Positions 1-9,295 of a DNA stretch of 64,000 nucleotides are shown here, in pieces. Source of the stretch: Beta vulgaris subsp. vulgaris (lineage: Eukaryota; Streptophyta; Magnoliopsida; Caryophyllales; Amaranthaceae); NCBI RefSeq assembly GCF_026745355.1, contig NC_079209.1, positions 28,538,865 to 28,602,864 of the forward strand. Direction: 5' to 3'. Within the stretch, counting starts at the first letter, position 1. Each line of letters begins with the position of its first letter. The translations under genes were made by a program, and so were the position numbers. The notes beneath the pieces were generated by a model, which ran no database searches, was not told where the DNA came from, and saw nothing but the letters and a program-made list of their open reading frames with translations.

Positions 1-305
1 TATCTTTCAACAAAAGATGAGCTACAAAGTGAAGTGACTAAAAAAGGCTCATTTTACAACTCAACTCAATCAAGAAATAATCGAGGGCAAGGAGTGATAA
101 AACACAGTAACTAATAATCATTACTTTTTTTTATCTCTTCAAAAGGCTATCATAAACTTTGACAATCAGAGATGAATAAATACTTTATTTAATAAAGTAG
201 TGAGCACAACATAAAAATACTCCTATTTGGTACATGAATAAATTCTGAAATGCTTAATATTCCCTCATAAAATAATGTAGTCCTATTTGTTTTTTTTGTG
301 TGTAG
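1..305. other. AT-rich flank, probably intron
   Basis: No gene, repeat or RNA was recognised. The last bases form a T-rich tract ending in an AG at 304-305, which would suit a plant 3' splice site for the next block. Confidence 0.3.
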
Positions 306-642
306 ATGTTCATGTTATTGTGTCGCCGAGTAAAACTCCTTCTCAATCTAATAAGGATAATGATGAAGAACTAGATGATGAACAAGATGAGACTATTGTG
401 AAGAAGACAAAGAAGCCTATGAATTCTAAACCACCTGTGAAAGCTCTTGTAAAGAAGAAGACAGAATGTTCCAAAATACATGTAGAACCTTCTAGGGCTC
501 TTGTTGTTAGTGGTGAGAAGAGAAAGAAAGGTCAAGATGTTATCAAGGTACAAGCTAAGCAAAAGAAGAGGAAGGTCAAGAATGAAAAGTTGTGCTTCTT
601 TGATTGTGGAGATCCGTTGGCTGTTGAAACCGATGGAAATTT
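306..642 (+). CDS. Lysine-rich internal exon (putative, partial)
   Basis: An open frame lies between a good plant acceptor (T-rich tract, then TGTGTAG ending at 305) and a donor (GTAAGTGA starting at 643), so I read it as one internal exon rather than a whole gene. The product is very charged: an acidic patch (DEELDDEQDE) followed by several basic clusters, including KKRKVK, which resembles a nuclear localisation signal. The end (FFDCGDPLAVETDGN) is less biased. No family was recognised. No convincing neighbouring exon was found, and the surroundings are repeats, so it may be a gene remnant or a fragment carried by a transposon. The open frame extends upstream to 287, but that part reads through the polypyrimidine tract. 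Confidence 0.35.
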
Positions 643-1713
643 GTAAGTGATACATTTTTCTTAACTCTAGTAATATAATAAGTGAATTGTTTTTTAGTTT
701 GCATTTGAAAAATATTGGGCTAATTTTTTTCAGGTTACTATGATAATAATTTGGATATCTACATATTAATAAGAAATTAATATACGTTTTCATTATAACT
801 ATATGCTATAAATGGTTCTTTATTTTCTTTAAGTGTGTGACATTGTTTGATTTTAGAGTTCCTATATGCTATTCAAATTTTCATTGTTTTTCTTTAAATG
901 GGTTACAATGTTTGATTACAGGGTCATTATATACTACTGATGTTTATTAGTTAGAGGTGTAACAAGAAAACGACATTGAGCAACTAAGCCTGCAAAACTG
1001 TGAGAAAATATCATAGTGACCATGTGTTATACCATAGTAACCCATCTATCACATGTTTAAAGAAATTAGTCAACAAAAAATAAAATTTCCTATTTCCATA
1101 TCATGGTGACCCTCTGCTATATCATAGTGACCCTCTGCTGTATCATAAATATTGCCACAAGTAAAACCTACTTCTTGTATCGATAGTTTTTCCCACAACT
1201 TAAAACTTAATTCCTGTATCGAACAAAAATCGAACAAAATCGAACAAACATCGAACAAGAGTCGAACAAAATCGAAGAAACATCGAACAAGAGTCGAACA
1301 AAATCGAAGAAAAATCAAACAAAAAACGCCATTGAAATCAGGAAAAAAAAACGAAAAAAAATCTGCAAGTAAATAATATCAAATAAAAAATTTCGAATAA
1401 TACCTGTTGAATAATGGAAGAATAGTGTGAGTTTGCAAAAAAATCGACCTAAAACTTTGAAATATTACTCCATCAATGACGCCATAGAGGAGAGAGAAAG
1501 CTGTGCAAAAAGCTTAGAGAGGAAAAAAAATGACGTTAAAGTTTGTGAGAAAGAAGGGGAGGAAAGAAAAACCTAAATTACAAAAATGCCATTACTCAAA
1601 AGTGTATTTAGGATGGTTAGATTAGATTAGATCCAAAGGTCCAGATTTGTTCTCACATAAAAAAGTGTTCTCACATAGAGGAGGTGTTCTCACAAGAGCC
1701 CTCCTCTATATAT
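643..1713. other. AT-rich intergenic DNA with short repeats
   Basis: No gene seen. Around 1000-1150 a short phrase based on TATCATAGTGACCC recurs. A TTCTCACA phrase recurs at 1649-1692, just outside the MITE that follows. Confidence 0.3.
1215..1322. repeat. Minisatellite with ATCGAACAAA-type units
   Basis: Degenerate tandem copies of an 11-18 bp unit built on TCGAACAAAA and TCGAAGAAA. The frame stays open across it on both strands, but this is low-complexity sequence, not a gene. Confidence 0.6.
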
Positions 1714-2121
1714 GGTTCGGTTCTAGTGAAAACCCTCTTATGGTGAGAACCGTGAGAACCACTTAAAATGAGCAAAAACTTCCTAAAAAGGAGCAAAAAA
1801 AGTAACAAATGAGCAGAAACATAAAATGAGTAGAAAACATTAAGTTATAAAAAACGTAAAATGTACAAAAATATAGAAGAAGAAAAACGTAAAATGAGCA
1901 TAAAAAAGTTCAATGAGAAAAAAAAGTAAAATAAGCAAAACGTAAAATGAGCAAAAACGTTGATAAATGAGCACAAAATTGTTAAATCAGCAAAACCATA
2001 AAATAAGTGAAACAAAAAATGAGCAAAAATGTTATGAAATGATCAAAATCATCATAAAATGAGGAAAAATGAGTAGTTCTCACGGTTCTCACCATAAGGG
2101 TGGTTCTCATATGAACTTAAA

Positions 2122-2123
<2 letters not shown>
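1714..2123. mobile_element. MITE, about 410 bp, in a TA tract
   Basis: The two ends form a long inverted repeat of about 50 bp. The left end runs inward through ACCCTCTTATGGTGAGAACC, and the right end carries the reverse complement of nearly the same sequence. Both ends abut TATATA. The interior has no ORF and consists of degenerate repeats of AAAATGAGCAAAAA. Insertion into (TA)n resembles the habit of Micron-type MITEs; superfamily not determined. Confidence 0.7.

Positions 2124-2190
<67 letters not shown>
2124..2190. repeat. (TA)n microsatellite
   Basis: About 33 uninterrupted TA units directly adjoining the MITE, the probable expanded target site. Confidence 0.95.
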
Positions 2191-2193
<3 letters not shown>

Positions 2194-2400
2194 TTTAAAA
2201 TAATTTATTTATTTCAAAAGGTTGACTATTTTGAAAGTCAAAGGAATTATTTTAAGGTTAAGGAAGTTAAAATATTTTGTTAAGGCATGATTTGAAAAAT
2301 ATTTGAAATTCTAAATGGATTTGTAAAAAGATTTTAAATGGGCTTGAGAAATCCAAATACTAATTGGACTAGGACAAGGGAATTTCTACTAATGTTATAA
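2191..2400 (+). repeat. Fragment of a chromovirus-like LTR
   Basis: This closely matches 13581-13785 inside the solo LTR at 13507-16048, beginning with the 33-bp block that starts TAGTTTAAAATAATTTATTT. Similarity ends near 2395 at TTCTACTAATGTTA. Neither LTR terminus is present, so it is a truncated copy. Confidence 0.7.
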
Positions 2401-2647
2401 AACAATAGCAGAGTTTGCGTTTCAATTTTATTTTTCTATTTGAAAATTGAAACTCCTCTTTCTTCTCTCTCTCCTCTCTCACACATTACCAGGCTACCAG
2501 CGATTGAACAGCAACTACCGAGATACTTCCGGCGAAATTGGTGAGGGGCGCCGACCGCCGTCGCTACGACACTGCCTGAGCCAGATGCCAGTTGCCCAGT
2601 TCGCCTTCTTCGGCTTCGCGAATCGCGACCCAGGCTGCCAGAATTCA
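2401..2647. other. GC-richer block after the LTR fragment
   Basis: This stretch contains a CT-rich leader-like run (2455-2485) followed by unusually GC-rich sequence (2515-2640). It may be transcribed leader of an LTR or a host fragment. Short ORFs overlap on both strands but none resembles a known protein. Confidence 0.3.
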
Positions 2648-2945
2648 AAGCTTGTATATATATAAGCAGAATTCGAATTGTAAGTTTATATATTGTTAGA
2701 TTCTTAATTTAACTTTTCTAAGCTTCGAATTGTAAGTTTATATATTGTTTGATTCGAAGTTTATATATATAAAACACAAAAGCTTGTAACTTTTCTATGT
2801 TTATAAATTGTTAGATTCTTAATTTAACTTTTCTAAGCTTCGAATTATAAGTTTATATATTGTTAGATTCCTAATCTAAGTTTATATTATACACATTAAC
2901 AATATATATAAGCTTCGAATTGTAAATTTAATCAGAAAAGTTAAA
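2648..2945. repeat. Degenerate tandem repeats (AAGTTTATATATTGTTAGAT type)
   Basis: Four or more imperfect copies of a 60-75 bp unit containing AAGCTTCGAATTGTAAG and TTTATATATTGTTAGATTC. The array resumes after the MITE at 3978-4100, partly in inverted form, so the MITE inserted into it. Confidence 0.65.
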
Positions 2946-2949
2946 TGAA

Positions 2950-3977
2950 GGGGTCGTTTGGTTCGAATTAGGGAATGGAAACGGAGTGAAATGGAGATAA
3001 GGGGTGGAATGACAATGGATTTTGTTATTTTAACATTTGTTTGTTTTAACTCTGGAATGGAATCATTTTTCTACTACTTCCTTTCTCATTGTTTGGTTCA
3101 CATTTCAAATGGATTCACATTTTTTAATATTATCATAATACCCAAAAAATTATAACTTTCTTGAACATGATAATTTTCTACCCACATCAAAATAATTCAA
3201 TCCCATTTCATGAGTCAAACAAAATCGATATACCCAAATTCAATTATACCATTTACATCCACAAATCAGAATGCAGGAAAAAGCAAAAAAAAGAAAAGAA
3301 AGGAAAACAGACAAAAAATTACAAAATAAAGAATTTTTGCCAATCTCTTCAATTATACCCAAGTTTTACCTTTCTTTTTCAAGCAGGTAACATCAAACTT
3401 GAATTTTTGCCAATCTCTTCGATTATACCGCCGATTCGGACATCCGCTATTGTTGATTTGAGTGAAAGTGTTGAAATTATAACAGAGAAATTCGACGAAT
3501 TTTTGTAAATTGGGAAACCCTAATTTTTCTGGATTTGTTTTGAAGACATGGAGGAGATGCGAACAGAGGAGAGAGAGAGGTGCAAACAGAGGAGAGAGAG
3601 GTGCGAACAGGATAGAGAGGGAGGAGAGAGAGAGGTGCGAACCAAGGAGAGAGAGGGAGGAGAGAGAAAGGTGCGAACAGAGGAGAGAGAGAGAGAGAGG
3701 AGAGATAGAGGTGCGAACAGATATGAGAGAGAGAGGTGTGAACAGAGAATTAAGACGAACAAAGAAGGAGATAGGTGTGAAGGGAGGAGATGAAGTGAAG
3801 TGTTTGAGGAAGGTAACAGATTGTTTCCTCTAGTGAGAGGAGGGTTTCAAATTAATGGAATTAGAATTGGGCTAGTAAGGGAGTGAAATAAATTAGCAAC
3901 CCAACCAAACATATTAAAAGGGAGTCCATTACCTCAATCCGTTTTCAAGCCCAAAAAACCTCCAACCAAACAGGCCC
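2950..3977. mobile_element. Tourist-like (PIF/Harbinger) MITE, 1,028 bp
   Basis: The left end is GGGGTCGTTTGGTT and the reverse complement of the right end is GGGCCTGTTTGGTT, a typical Harbinger/Tourist terminal inverted repeat. TAA follows the right end and GAA precedes the left end. Comparison with the surrounding tandem repeat suggests the left copy was TAA with one substitution, matching the 3-bp TSD of this superfamily. No transposase is present. The interior includes a purine-rich tract that keeps frames open by composition only. Confidence 0.7.
3545..3795. repeat. Purine-rich GAGAGAGGTGCGAACAG array
   Basis: Variable tandem units of (GA)n followed by GGTGCGAACAGA lie inside the Tourist-like MITE. 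The plus strand reads as Arg/Glu repeats and the minus strand as Ser/Leu repeats in several frames, which is a composition artefact. Confidence 0.75.
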
Positions 3978-4679
3978 TAAGAATCTAACAATATATAAAC
4001 TTAGAAAAGTTACAAGCTTGTAAGTTTATATATATACTTTTGTGTTTTAATTTCATCTTTTTCAACTTTTCTAAGTTTATATATTGTTAGATTCTTAATT
4101 TAATTGAGTATTTAGATGTAAATTGTTGAATTTGGACATTGTTGATTAATTAGTTAGGGTTTGTTTATTGAAATTCGAAATTGAATTTGACAATTAATTT
4201 TATGAATACAATTAGGAAATGACAAATGATACACCCAAGTCAAGTTTAATCTTTTGCATTTTTTTAACAAAATTGGTTGTATGACTATAGATATTTTGGT
4301 TCTAAGACTTATGTATTGAACAATTTTTATTTTATGAACTTTTTTCTACGATTTTTGTGTTTGTTGTACGTCCGTAACTCCGTATCCCCAGGAACCTGGG
4401 TCCGCCACTGTTAATGACTAGTTTCACTTAGTACATGACTAATTGATTGCTTAAGCAAGGGAACTAGGAAGAGAATGAGAAATAACCTAGATTCATTACC
4501 TTTTAATGTATTAATACTTGGTGAGATGGTGAGAATTGTAGATATAAAAGGTTGTTAATTAATAAAGGGAGTATCAAAACAAAAGAAAATGTAAGACCAA
4601 GATTTGAAACATAAGCTGTCTGTAGATTGTAGTAATAAAAGAAGGAAAAGATAAGGGGAAGAAAAAAGAATAACAAAAC
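3978..4679. other. Repeat continuation and AT-rich spacer
   Basis: 3978-4100 continues the tandem array. A CCGCCACTG box ends at 4410; the same box ends the tRNA-like segment at 4901, so part of this stretch may be another copy of that repeat. No gene seen. Confidence 0.35.
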
Positions 4680-4901
4680 TGAAAAAAACTTCCCCCTGGG
4701 AGTTGAACCCCCGACCTTGAATACAAAACTCAATGTAACACACGCACTTTACCACCGAGGCACGATGCTCTACAGTGAGATAATACGCCTGCTTACTATC
4801 TAATCTGTTACTGAGTTTCCTTTATTTTCCAGTTTTTTCCGTATCCGCGTGGATTCAGACGTTCAGTTGAACCCACTCAACTCACGCTAGATCCGCCACT
4901 G
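4680..4901 (-). mobile_element. SINE-like, tRNA-related segment
   Basis: Read on the minus strand, it starts CAGTGGCGGATC at 4901 and contains an A-box-like stretch (GCCTCGGTGGTAAAGTGCG, about 4752-4770). This is followed by a B-box-like stretch (GGGGGTTCAACTCCC, about 4696-4710). The spacing suits an internal Pol III promoter of a tRNA-derived SINE. It is not a normal tRNA: the acceptor stem is missing and the middle is too long. The 3' end and TSD could not be fixed. Confidence 0.4.
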
Positions 4902-5273
4902 AAGTTTCCTGTCTGTTACTAGCTCTAGCTTCCCATATCAGTTCTATAACCATCTAATTTTCATCAATCATCACCGTCATTGTTTCCTTCCCCTGACGGT
5001 AACATCAGTTAAGCGACAAAAGTAGTGGCGGTCCAGTATCCCCTTAGTGGCTTAGCATCAAAAATATTATCATGAGTCCGACCGTGCGTCCTTCGGAGTT
5101 AAATGAATGTTTCTCTCCTTGTCCCGTTAATTGTTGGGTTTTAGCTTTGAGTTAAAAGAATGTTTTATATATTTCAATTTGAACAATACTTGACAATTTT
5201 TTTTTAAGAGCAAGACTAAAGATTGAAGAGAGATTACATGACTGTAGTCATGCTTTCGAGACAGTGTTGCAAT
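4902..5273. other. Spacer, possible upstream part of the protease gene
   Basis: No ORF of note. It lies between the SINE-like segment and the gag-protease element. The protease gene downstream seems to have a 5' UTR intron ending at 9293, so an upstream non-coding exon could lie here or further left. Nothing in the sequence settles this. Confidence 0.25.
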
Positions 5274-5278
5274 TATGC

Positions 5279-5838
5279 TGATGTGAATCTTATTGAAGAA
5301 TTCACTTAGTTTGGGCTCTTGATGTAGTTTAGTGGATTGTGTTTATGCAAGTTTGTATTTTTTGTGGTTTTTACTTATTTAGTCACAAGATATGATGAAC
5401 TCAGGTGTATTTCAGCTCACAGTTCAACTAGGGTTTTAGATTCACTTGTAAAACAAGGGTTTTGGATTCTCTCCTGAAACTTGAAATAACTCAAACTCCA
5501 TCTACTTTATTCCATATGGCCGAAAATCTCTTATATAGTACAAGATTTTCCTAAACCTAATTGAATTAGTAAAACAAATAAACTTATTTATCTTTATCTT
5601 AAGGATCAAGATAAATAATTATCCTATCTTTAGCTAAACTACTTCACACGCCTAATCAATCTATAATTAGGATAATTAAAACTCCTACTTTGACTCAAAT
5701 GATAAGGAATTAGACTCCTAAATATAATAGGAATCCTTTATCATTTACACAATTAAAATAAACTGAAATTAAAACCCTAATTTACATAGAATCCTAACAG
5801 AACTAGAATTCCATATAATTATTACTATTTCCATATCA
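5279..5838 (-). repeat. 3' LTR of the gag-protease element
   Basis: Direct repeat of 7939-8497 with few differences (for example AAACAAATAAACTTATTT against AAATAAATTATTT). It ends CATATCA on the plus strand. Confidence 0.9.
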
Positions 5839-5873
5839 AACTCCCCCTCTAGAAAAAAACTTGTCCACAAGTT

Positions 5874-7718
5874 TTAGTCTGGAAAGCATGGAACCAAATC
5901 ACAGGATGGAAATGTTGCACATATTCCATTTCCTAGGAGCACTTTGAATGTTTCATAGCCAACTTTTTCCACAATTTCAAATGGTCCTTCATCCATAGGT
6001 TCTCCATCTTTATGATTCACATGAAGCTTTTGAGGAGAAAGGGACAACCATACTTTGTCTCCTAAATCCATCTTAGAACCTTGGCGCAATTGTAGAGTTT
6101 GTTGTCTCCCTTCCTTTTTGTTTTGTGCAGTTTTTAAAACTTCATGATGACATGAACTTATGCATACATGAGCTTTGTCTTGGCTTTCCTTTTCCTTCTC
6201 CTTGGGGCGCCTATTAGGTGGTAATGATTGTAAAATCATTCCTTTATCCCCCATTAAAACTGAGTATGCATTAGTTTTACCATTATGCATCACATGTCTA
6301 TCACTTTGCCATGGTCTTCCAAGTAATAATGAACATGCAGTCATAGGTAAAGCATCACACCAAAGTTGATCCATGTATTCACTAACACGAAAACCAACTA
6401 AAGCTTGTTTACGTACCCAAATGCCATCATCATTCAACCAGCTAAGTTTATAAGGATGTGGATGCTTGCGCATTTGCAGATTTAAAGTTTCAGCCATAGA
6501 CACATCACAAACATTAGTACATGAACCACTATCAATGATAAAAGGACAAACTTTACCCTTGATTATGCAGTTTGAATGGAATAAATTGCTACGTTGCTCA
6601 TCCACAGAATCATCACAGGGAGAGGATAACAAAGAGCGACGAATTAGCAAGGAAGGATGCTCTTGTTCTGGGGCACAGATAGGTTGATTCGACCAAAATT
6701 CATCCTCATCCATGGAAGGAGACGGAGGGTGTGGTTCTTCAGCCAAATAAAGGACCAATTCTTCGCGTGTGGTTAGAGTGGTGTTTGGGCAGTTGCGTGC
6801 AATGTGGCCGAGTCCTTGGCAACGAAAACACCGAGGTTTCTTGGCCCTAATCGGAGCATGATCATCCTTAGCACTTGAGGGAGATACGGCCGAGGATGGT
6901 GCGGCAGCCTTGGCTTGATTACTCGACGAGTCAGTGGAAGCCGTAGCATTCGAAGGTTGGCTGGGCATGGCCGAAGGTGGAGGTGAAGGCAAAGAAGCAG
7001 CCCATGGAGTTCGTGTGCGATTATCCTTTAGTTGACATTCTATTTTTGTAGCCAAAATACATACATCATCAAAAGTGACGTATTGTTGCAACTCAAGAAG
7101 ATTGGCAATGGATCTATTGAGACCAACAAGAAAGCGAGCATTTTTTTGTTCATCTGCTTCTTTCATATCACACGCCATATGCAATCGTTCAAATTCCTTG
7201 ATGTAGAGCTCGACACTCATAGTTGCTTGACGTAAGGCAGTGAGGCGCACAAATAATTCTTGGCGGTAGGTGCGAGGTACAAATCTCTTGCGCATCTTGG
7301 TCTTTAGGGAGGACCAACAATCAATAGGTGGCTTTTCTTCTCTTGCACGCCTAGTGCGGGTAGATTCATACCAAAGGGAAGCATATTTTGTGAGTTTAAG
7401 AATAGCATAGGAAAATCGAGACCCATCACTAAGGTTTCGGTGCTCAAAGTGGCGTTCAATGCGTTGTTCCCACTCTAAATAAGCTTCGGGGTCGAGGGCA
7501 CCATCAAAGGTGGGTAGGTCAGCCAAGCGCAAGTCGTCCTCTCGACGAGGCTGATGGGGAGGTGGGCGAGCAAAAGTATTGTCGCGCTTGAAGTCCTGGA
7601 ATTGCGTGGCCATGGCAGCCAGCTGGGCAGTGAGGACGTCGACCTTGTCGTTCGTGGCTTGGATGTTGGCGTTCGTAGCCTGGATGGCAGCGAACATCTC
7701 GGCTTGGGTATCGGGCAT
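5874..7718 (-). CDS. Gag-protease polyprotein fused to integrase C-terminal tail
   Basis: An open frame of 614 codons from the ATG at 7718; the frame is open further up to the LTR but has no earlier ATG. Residues 65-235 match the Ty3/Gypsy gag region (LPTFDGALDPEAYLEWE onward). Residues 297-310 are a CCHC zinc knuckle (CFRCQGLGHIARNC). The retroviral-type aspartic protease active site DSG is at 396-398, with ILG-like LLLGRPW at 465-470. From about 545 the sequence (DLGDKVWLSL, then GPFEIVEKV at 578) resembles the integrase C-terminal GPY/F region. The whole RT-RNase H-integrase core is missing between protease and tail, without breaking the frame. It would supply capsid and processing functions only. 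No stop or frameshift was seen, unlike every other large TE ORF here. Confidence 0.85.
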   Translation of the reverse strand: MPDTQAEMFAAIQATNANIQATNDKVDVLTAQLAAMATQFQDFKRDNTFARPPPHQPRREDDLRLADLPTFDGALDPEAYLEWEQRIERHFEHRNLSDGSRFSYAILKLTKYASLWYESTRTRRAREEKPPIDCWSSLKTKMRKRFVPRTYRQELFVRLTALRQATMSVELYIKEFERLHMACDMKEADEQKNARFLVGLNRSIANLLELQQYVTFDDVCILATKIECQLKDNRTRTPWAASLPSPPPSAMPSQPSNATASTDSSSNQAKAAAPSSAVSPSSAKDDHAPIRAKKPRCFRCQGLGHIARNCPNTTLTTREELVLYLAEEPHPPSPSMDEDEFWSNQPICAPEQEHPSLLIRRSLLSSPCDDSVDEQRSNLFHSNCIIKGKVCPFIIDSGSCTNVCDVSMAETLNLQMRKHPHPYKLSWLNDDGIWVRKQALVGFRVSEYMDQLWCDALPMTACSLLLGRPWQSDRHVMHNGKTNAYSVLMGDKGMILQSLPPNRRPKEKEKESQDKAHVCISSCHHEVLKTAQNKKEGRQQTLQLRQGSKMDLGDKVWLSLSPQKLHVNHKDGEPMDEGPFEIVEKVGYETFKVLLGNGICATFPSCDLVPCFPD

Positions 7719-7938
7719 GGCTGGGCGAGTGTGGTCGAGGCTGGGCGCGAGTGAATGCGCGCTGAGCGAGGGAGAATGCAAGGCTGGGCGAAGGCAGGCG
7801 CGAGTGAGGCGCGCTGAGCGAGGGACGATGCGAGGGTTTGTAGACGAGGGATAGCTGGATGTGCGAGGGTGTGTAGGCGAGGGATAGCTGGACGTGCGCG
7901 GGTGTGTATGCGAGTGGTGGTAGAGCAGCCACACCAAT

Positions 7939-8497
7939 TGATGTGAATCTTATTGAAGAATTCACTTAGTTTGGGCTCTTGATGTAGTTTAGTGGATTGT
8001 GTTTATGCAAGTTTGTATTTTTTTTGTGGTTTTTACTTATTTAGTCACAAGATATGATGAACTCATGTGTATTTCAACTCACAGTTCAACTAGGGTTTTA
8101 GATTCACTTGTAAAACAAGGGTTTTGGATTCTCTCCTGAAACTTGAAATAACTCAAACTCCATCTACTTTATTCCATATGGCCGAAAATCTCTTATATAG
8201 TACAAGATTTTCCTAAACCTAATTAAATTAGTAAATAAATTATTTATCTTATCTTAAGGATCAAGATAAGTAATTATCCTATCTTTAGCTAAACTACTTC
8301 ACACGCCTAATCAATCTATAATTAGGATAATTAAAACTCCTACTTTGACTCAAATGATAAGGAATTAGACTCCTAAATATAATAGGATTCATCTATCATT
8401 TACACACTTAATTAAAATAAACTGAAATCAAAACCCTAATTTACATAGAATCCTAACAGAACTAGAATTCCATATAATTATTACTAATTCCATATCA
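7939..8497 (-). repeat. 5' LTR of the gag-protease element
   Basis: Starts TGATGTG and ends CATATCA on the plus strand, followed at once by the TSD TATGC. Confidence 0.9.
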
Positions 8498-8591
8498 TAT
8501 GCTGTGCAAGAAAACTTATGTTACTAATTTAATCTTTAAACTGTGACTAGGTCCTTAGCATTTTTGAGACTATAGTATGTACTATATATTA

Positions 8592-9191
8592 TTATTTTTT
8601 TTTGAAAGAAAAGGGATTTCATTAATATTTCGCCAAACGGCACTTACAAGTCATTTCTGAAAAACATAAAATTCTAATAGAAATACATTTCACCCTAGAA
8701 ATGTAAACATCGCAGATTTGACTTTATTTTGCCTTAATAAAAATCTTCATCTGAAGCAATGCAATCTGTGAGTTCGCTCTGGTTCGGCATACGATCTGCA
8801 GATGCGGAAATTTTGGGATGAACGTACTCCAATAGTCTTCCATAATTTTACAGAAGTTGTGAAACCGTTATTCTTCATATTGAGTCTCGAACTTCAACGA
8901 ATGAGAATAATTTCTCATACCTAAAAACAAAAGAACCATACTCACAACTCCCATAGGGGAGAAGGAGATTTCCAAAACGGAAACTAAAAACCCCATAAAA
9001 GGGTTTGAGAAAATCTCATAAAGGGATACTAATTTATTGAACAAAGCAAGAAAATGAACTAAAAACTGAAAATAAAAGGGAAAAAGGGGCTTACCATGGA
9101 TGAAAACATCCATGGCAGCCCCCTAATTGATGAAGAAGGGGTAAGGGAGGCTAGGGTTTTAGAGAGAGAAAAGGAGAGGAGAGGCTAGGTT
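8592..9191 (-). mobile_element. Short LINE-like retroposon
   Basis: About 600 bp bounded by a 16-bp direct repeat TATGTACTATATATTA (8576-8591 and 9192-9207), a typical target-primed TSD. The plus strand starts with a T run followed by GAAAGAAAAGGGATTTC, i.e. an A tail preceded by a LINE-type 3' end on the minus strand. The other end, read on the minus strand, looks like a 5' leader with CCTAGCC and AAACCCTAG and a short ORF. It may be an internally deleted LINE or processed transcript. It sits just upstream of the protease gene, probably in its 5' UTR intron. Confidence 0.65.
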
Positions 9192-9269
9192 TATGTACTA
9201 TATATTATCGTATGTACTATATAGTCTATGTACACATGTTTAAGTTTGAAATTGAATATGTCTCTTACT

Positions 9270-9293
9270 TTTTTCTGCAAAATTTCCTTACAG
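9270..9293 (+). promoter_or_regulatory. Probable 3' splice site of a 5' UTR intron
   Basis: A pyrimidine-rich run ending TTTCCTTACAG lies directly before the DEN1 ATG. The matching donor and upstream exon were not located, and the LINE-like insertion probably lies within this intron. Confidence 0.5.
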
Positions 9294-9295
9294 AA

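Larger units (their letters stand above)
5279..8497 (-). mobile_element. Non-autonomous gag-protease LTR retrotransposon (TR-GAG type)
   Basis: A complete 3,219-bp element. LTRs of 560 and 559 bp are nearly identical and start TG and end CA. A perfect 5-bp TSD, TATGC, lies at 5274-5278 and 8498-8502. On the minus strand a G-rich polypurine tract (AGAGGGGGAGTT) abuts the left LTR. Next to the right LTR is TTGGTGTGGCTGCTC, which could be a primer site but not for initiator Met-tRNA. The internal region holds one long ORF covering gag, protease and an integrase tail, with no reverse transcriptase, RNase H or integrase core, so mobility would need a partner element. LTR similarity suggests recent insertion. 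Confidence 0.9.

Noticed and set aside
1070..1376. Short ORFs on both strands
   Set aside because: They arise from the TCGAACAAAA minisatellite.
3510..3833. Arg/Glu-repeat protein
   Set aside because: A (GA)n-rich array inside a MITE; open in several frames at once.
4690..4775. A real tRNA gene on the minus strand
   Set aside because: A- and B-box-like stretches exist, but no acceptor stem pairs and the middle is too long; better read as a SINE head.
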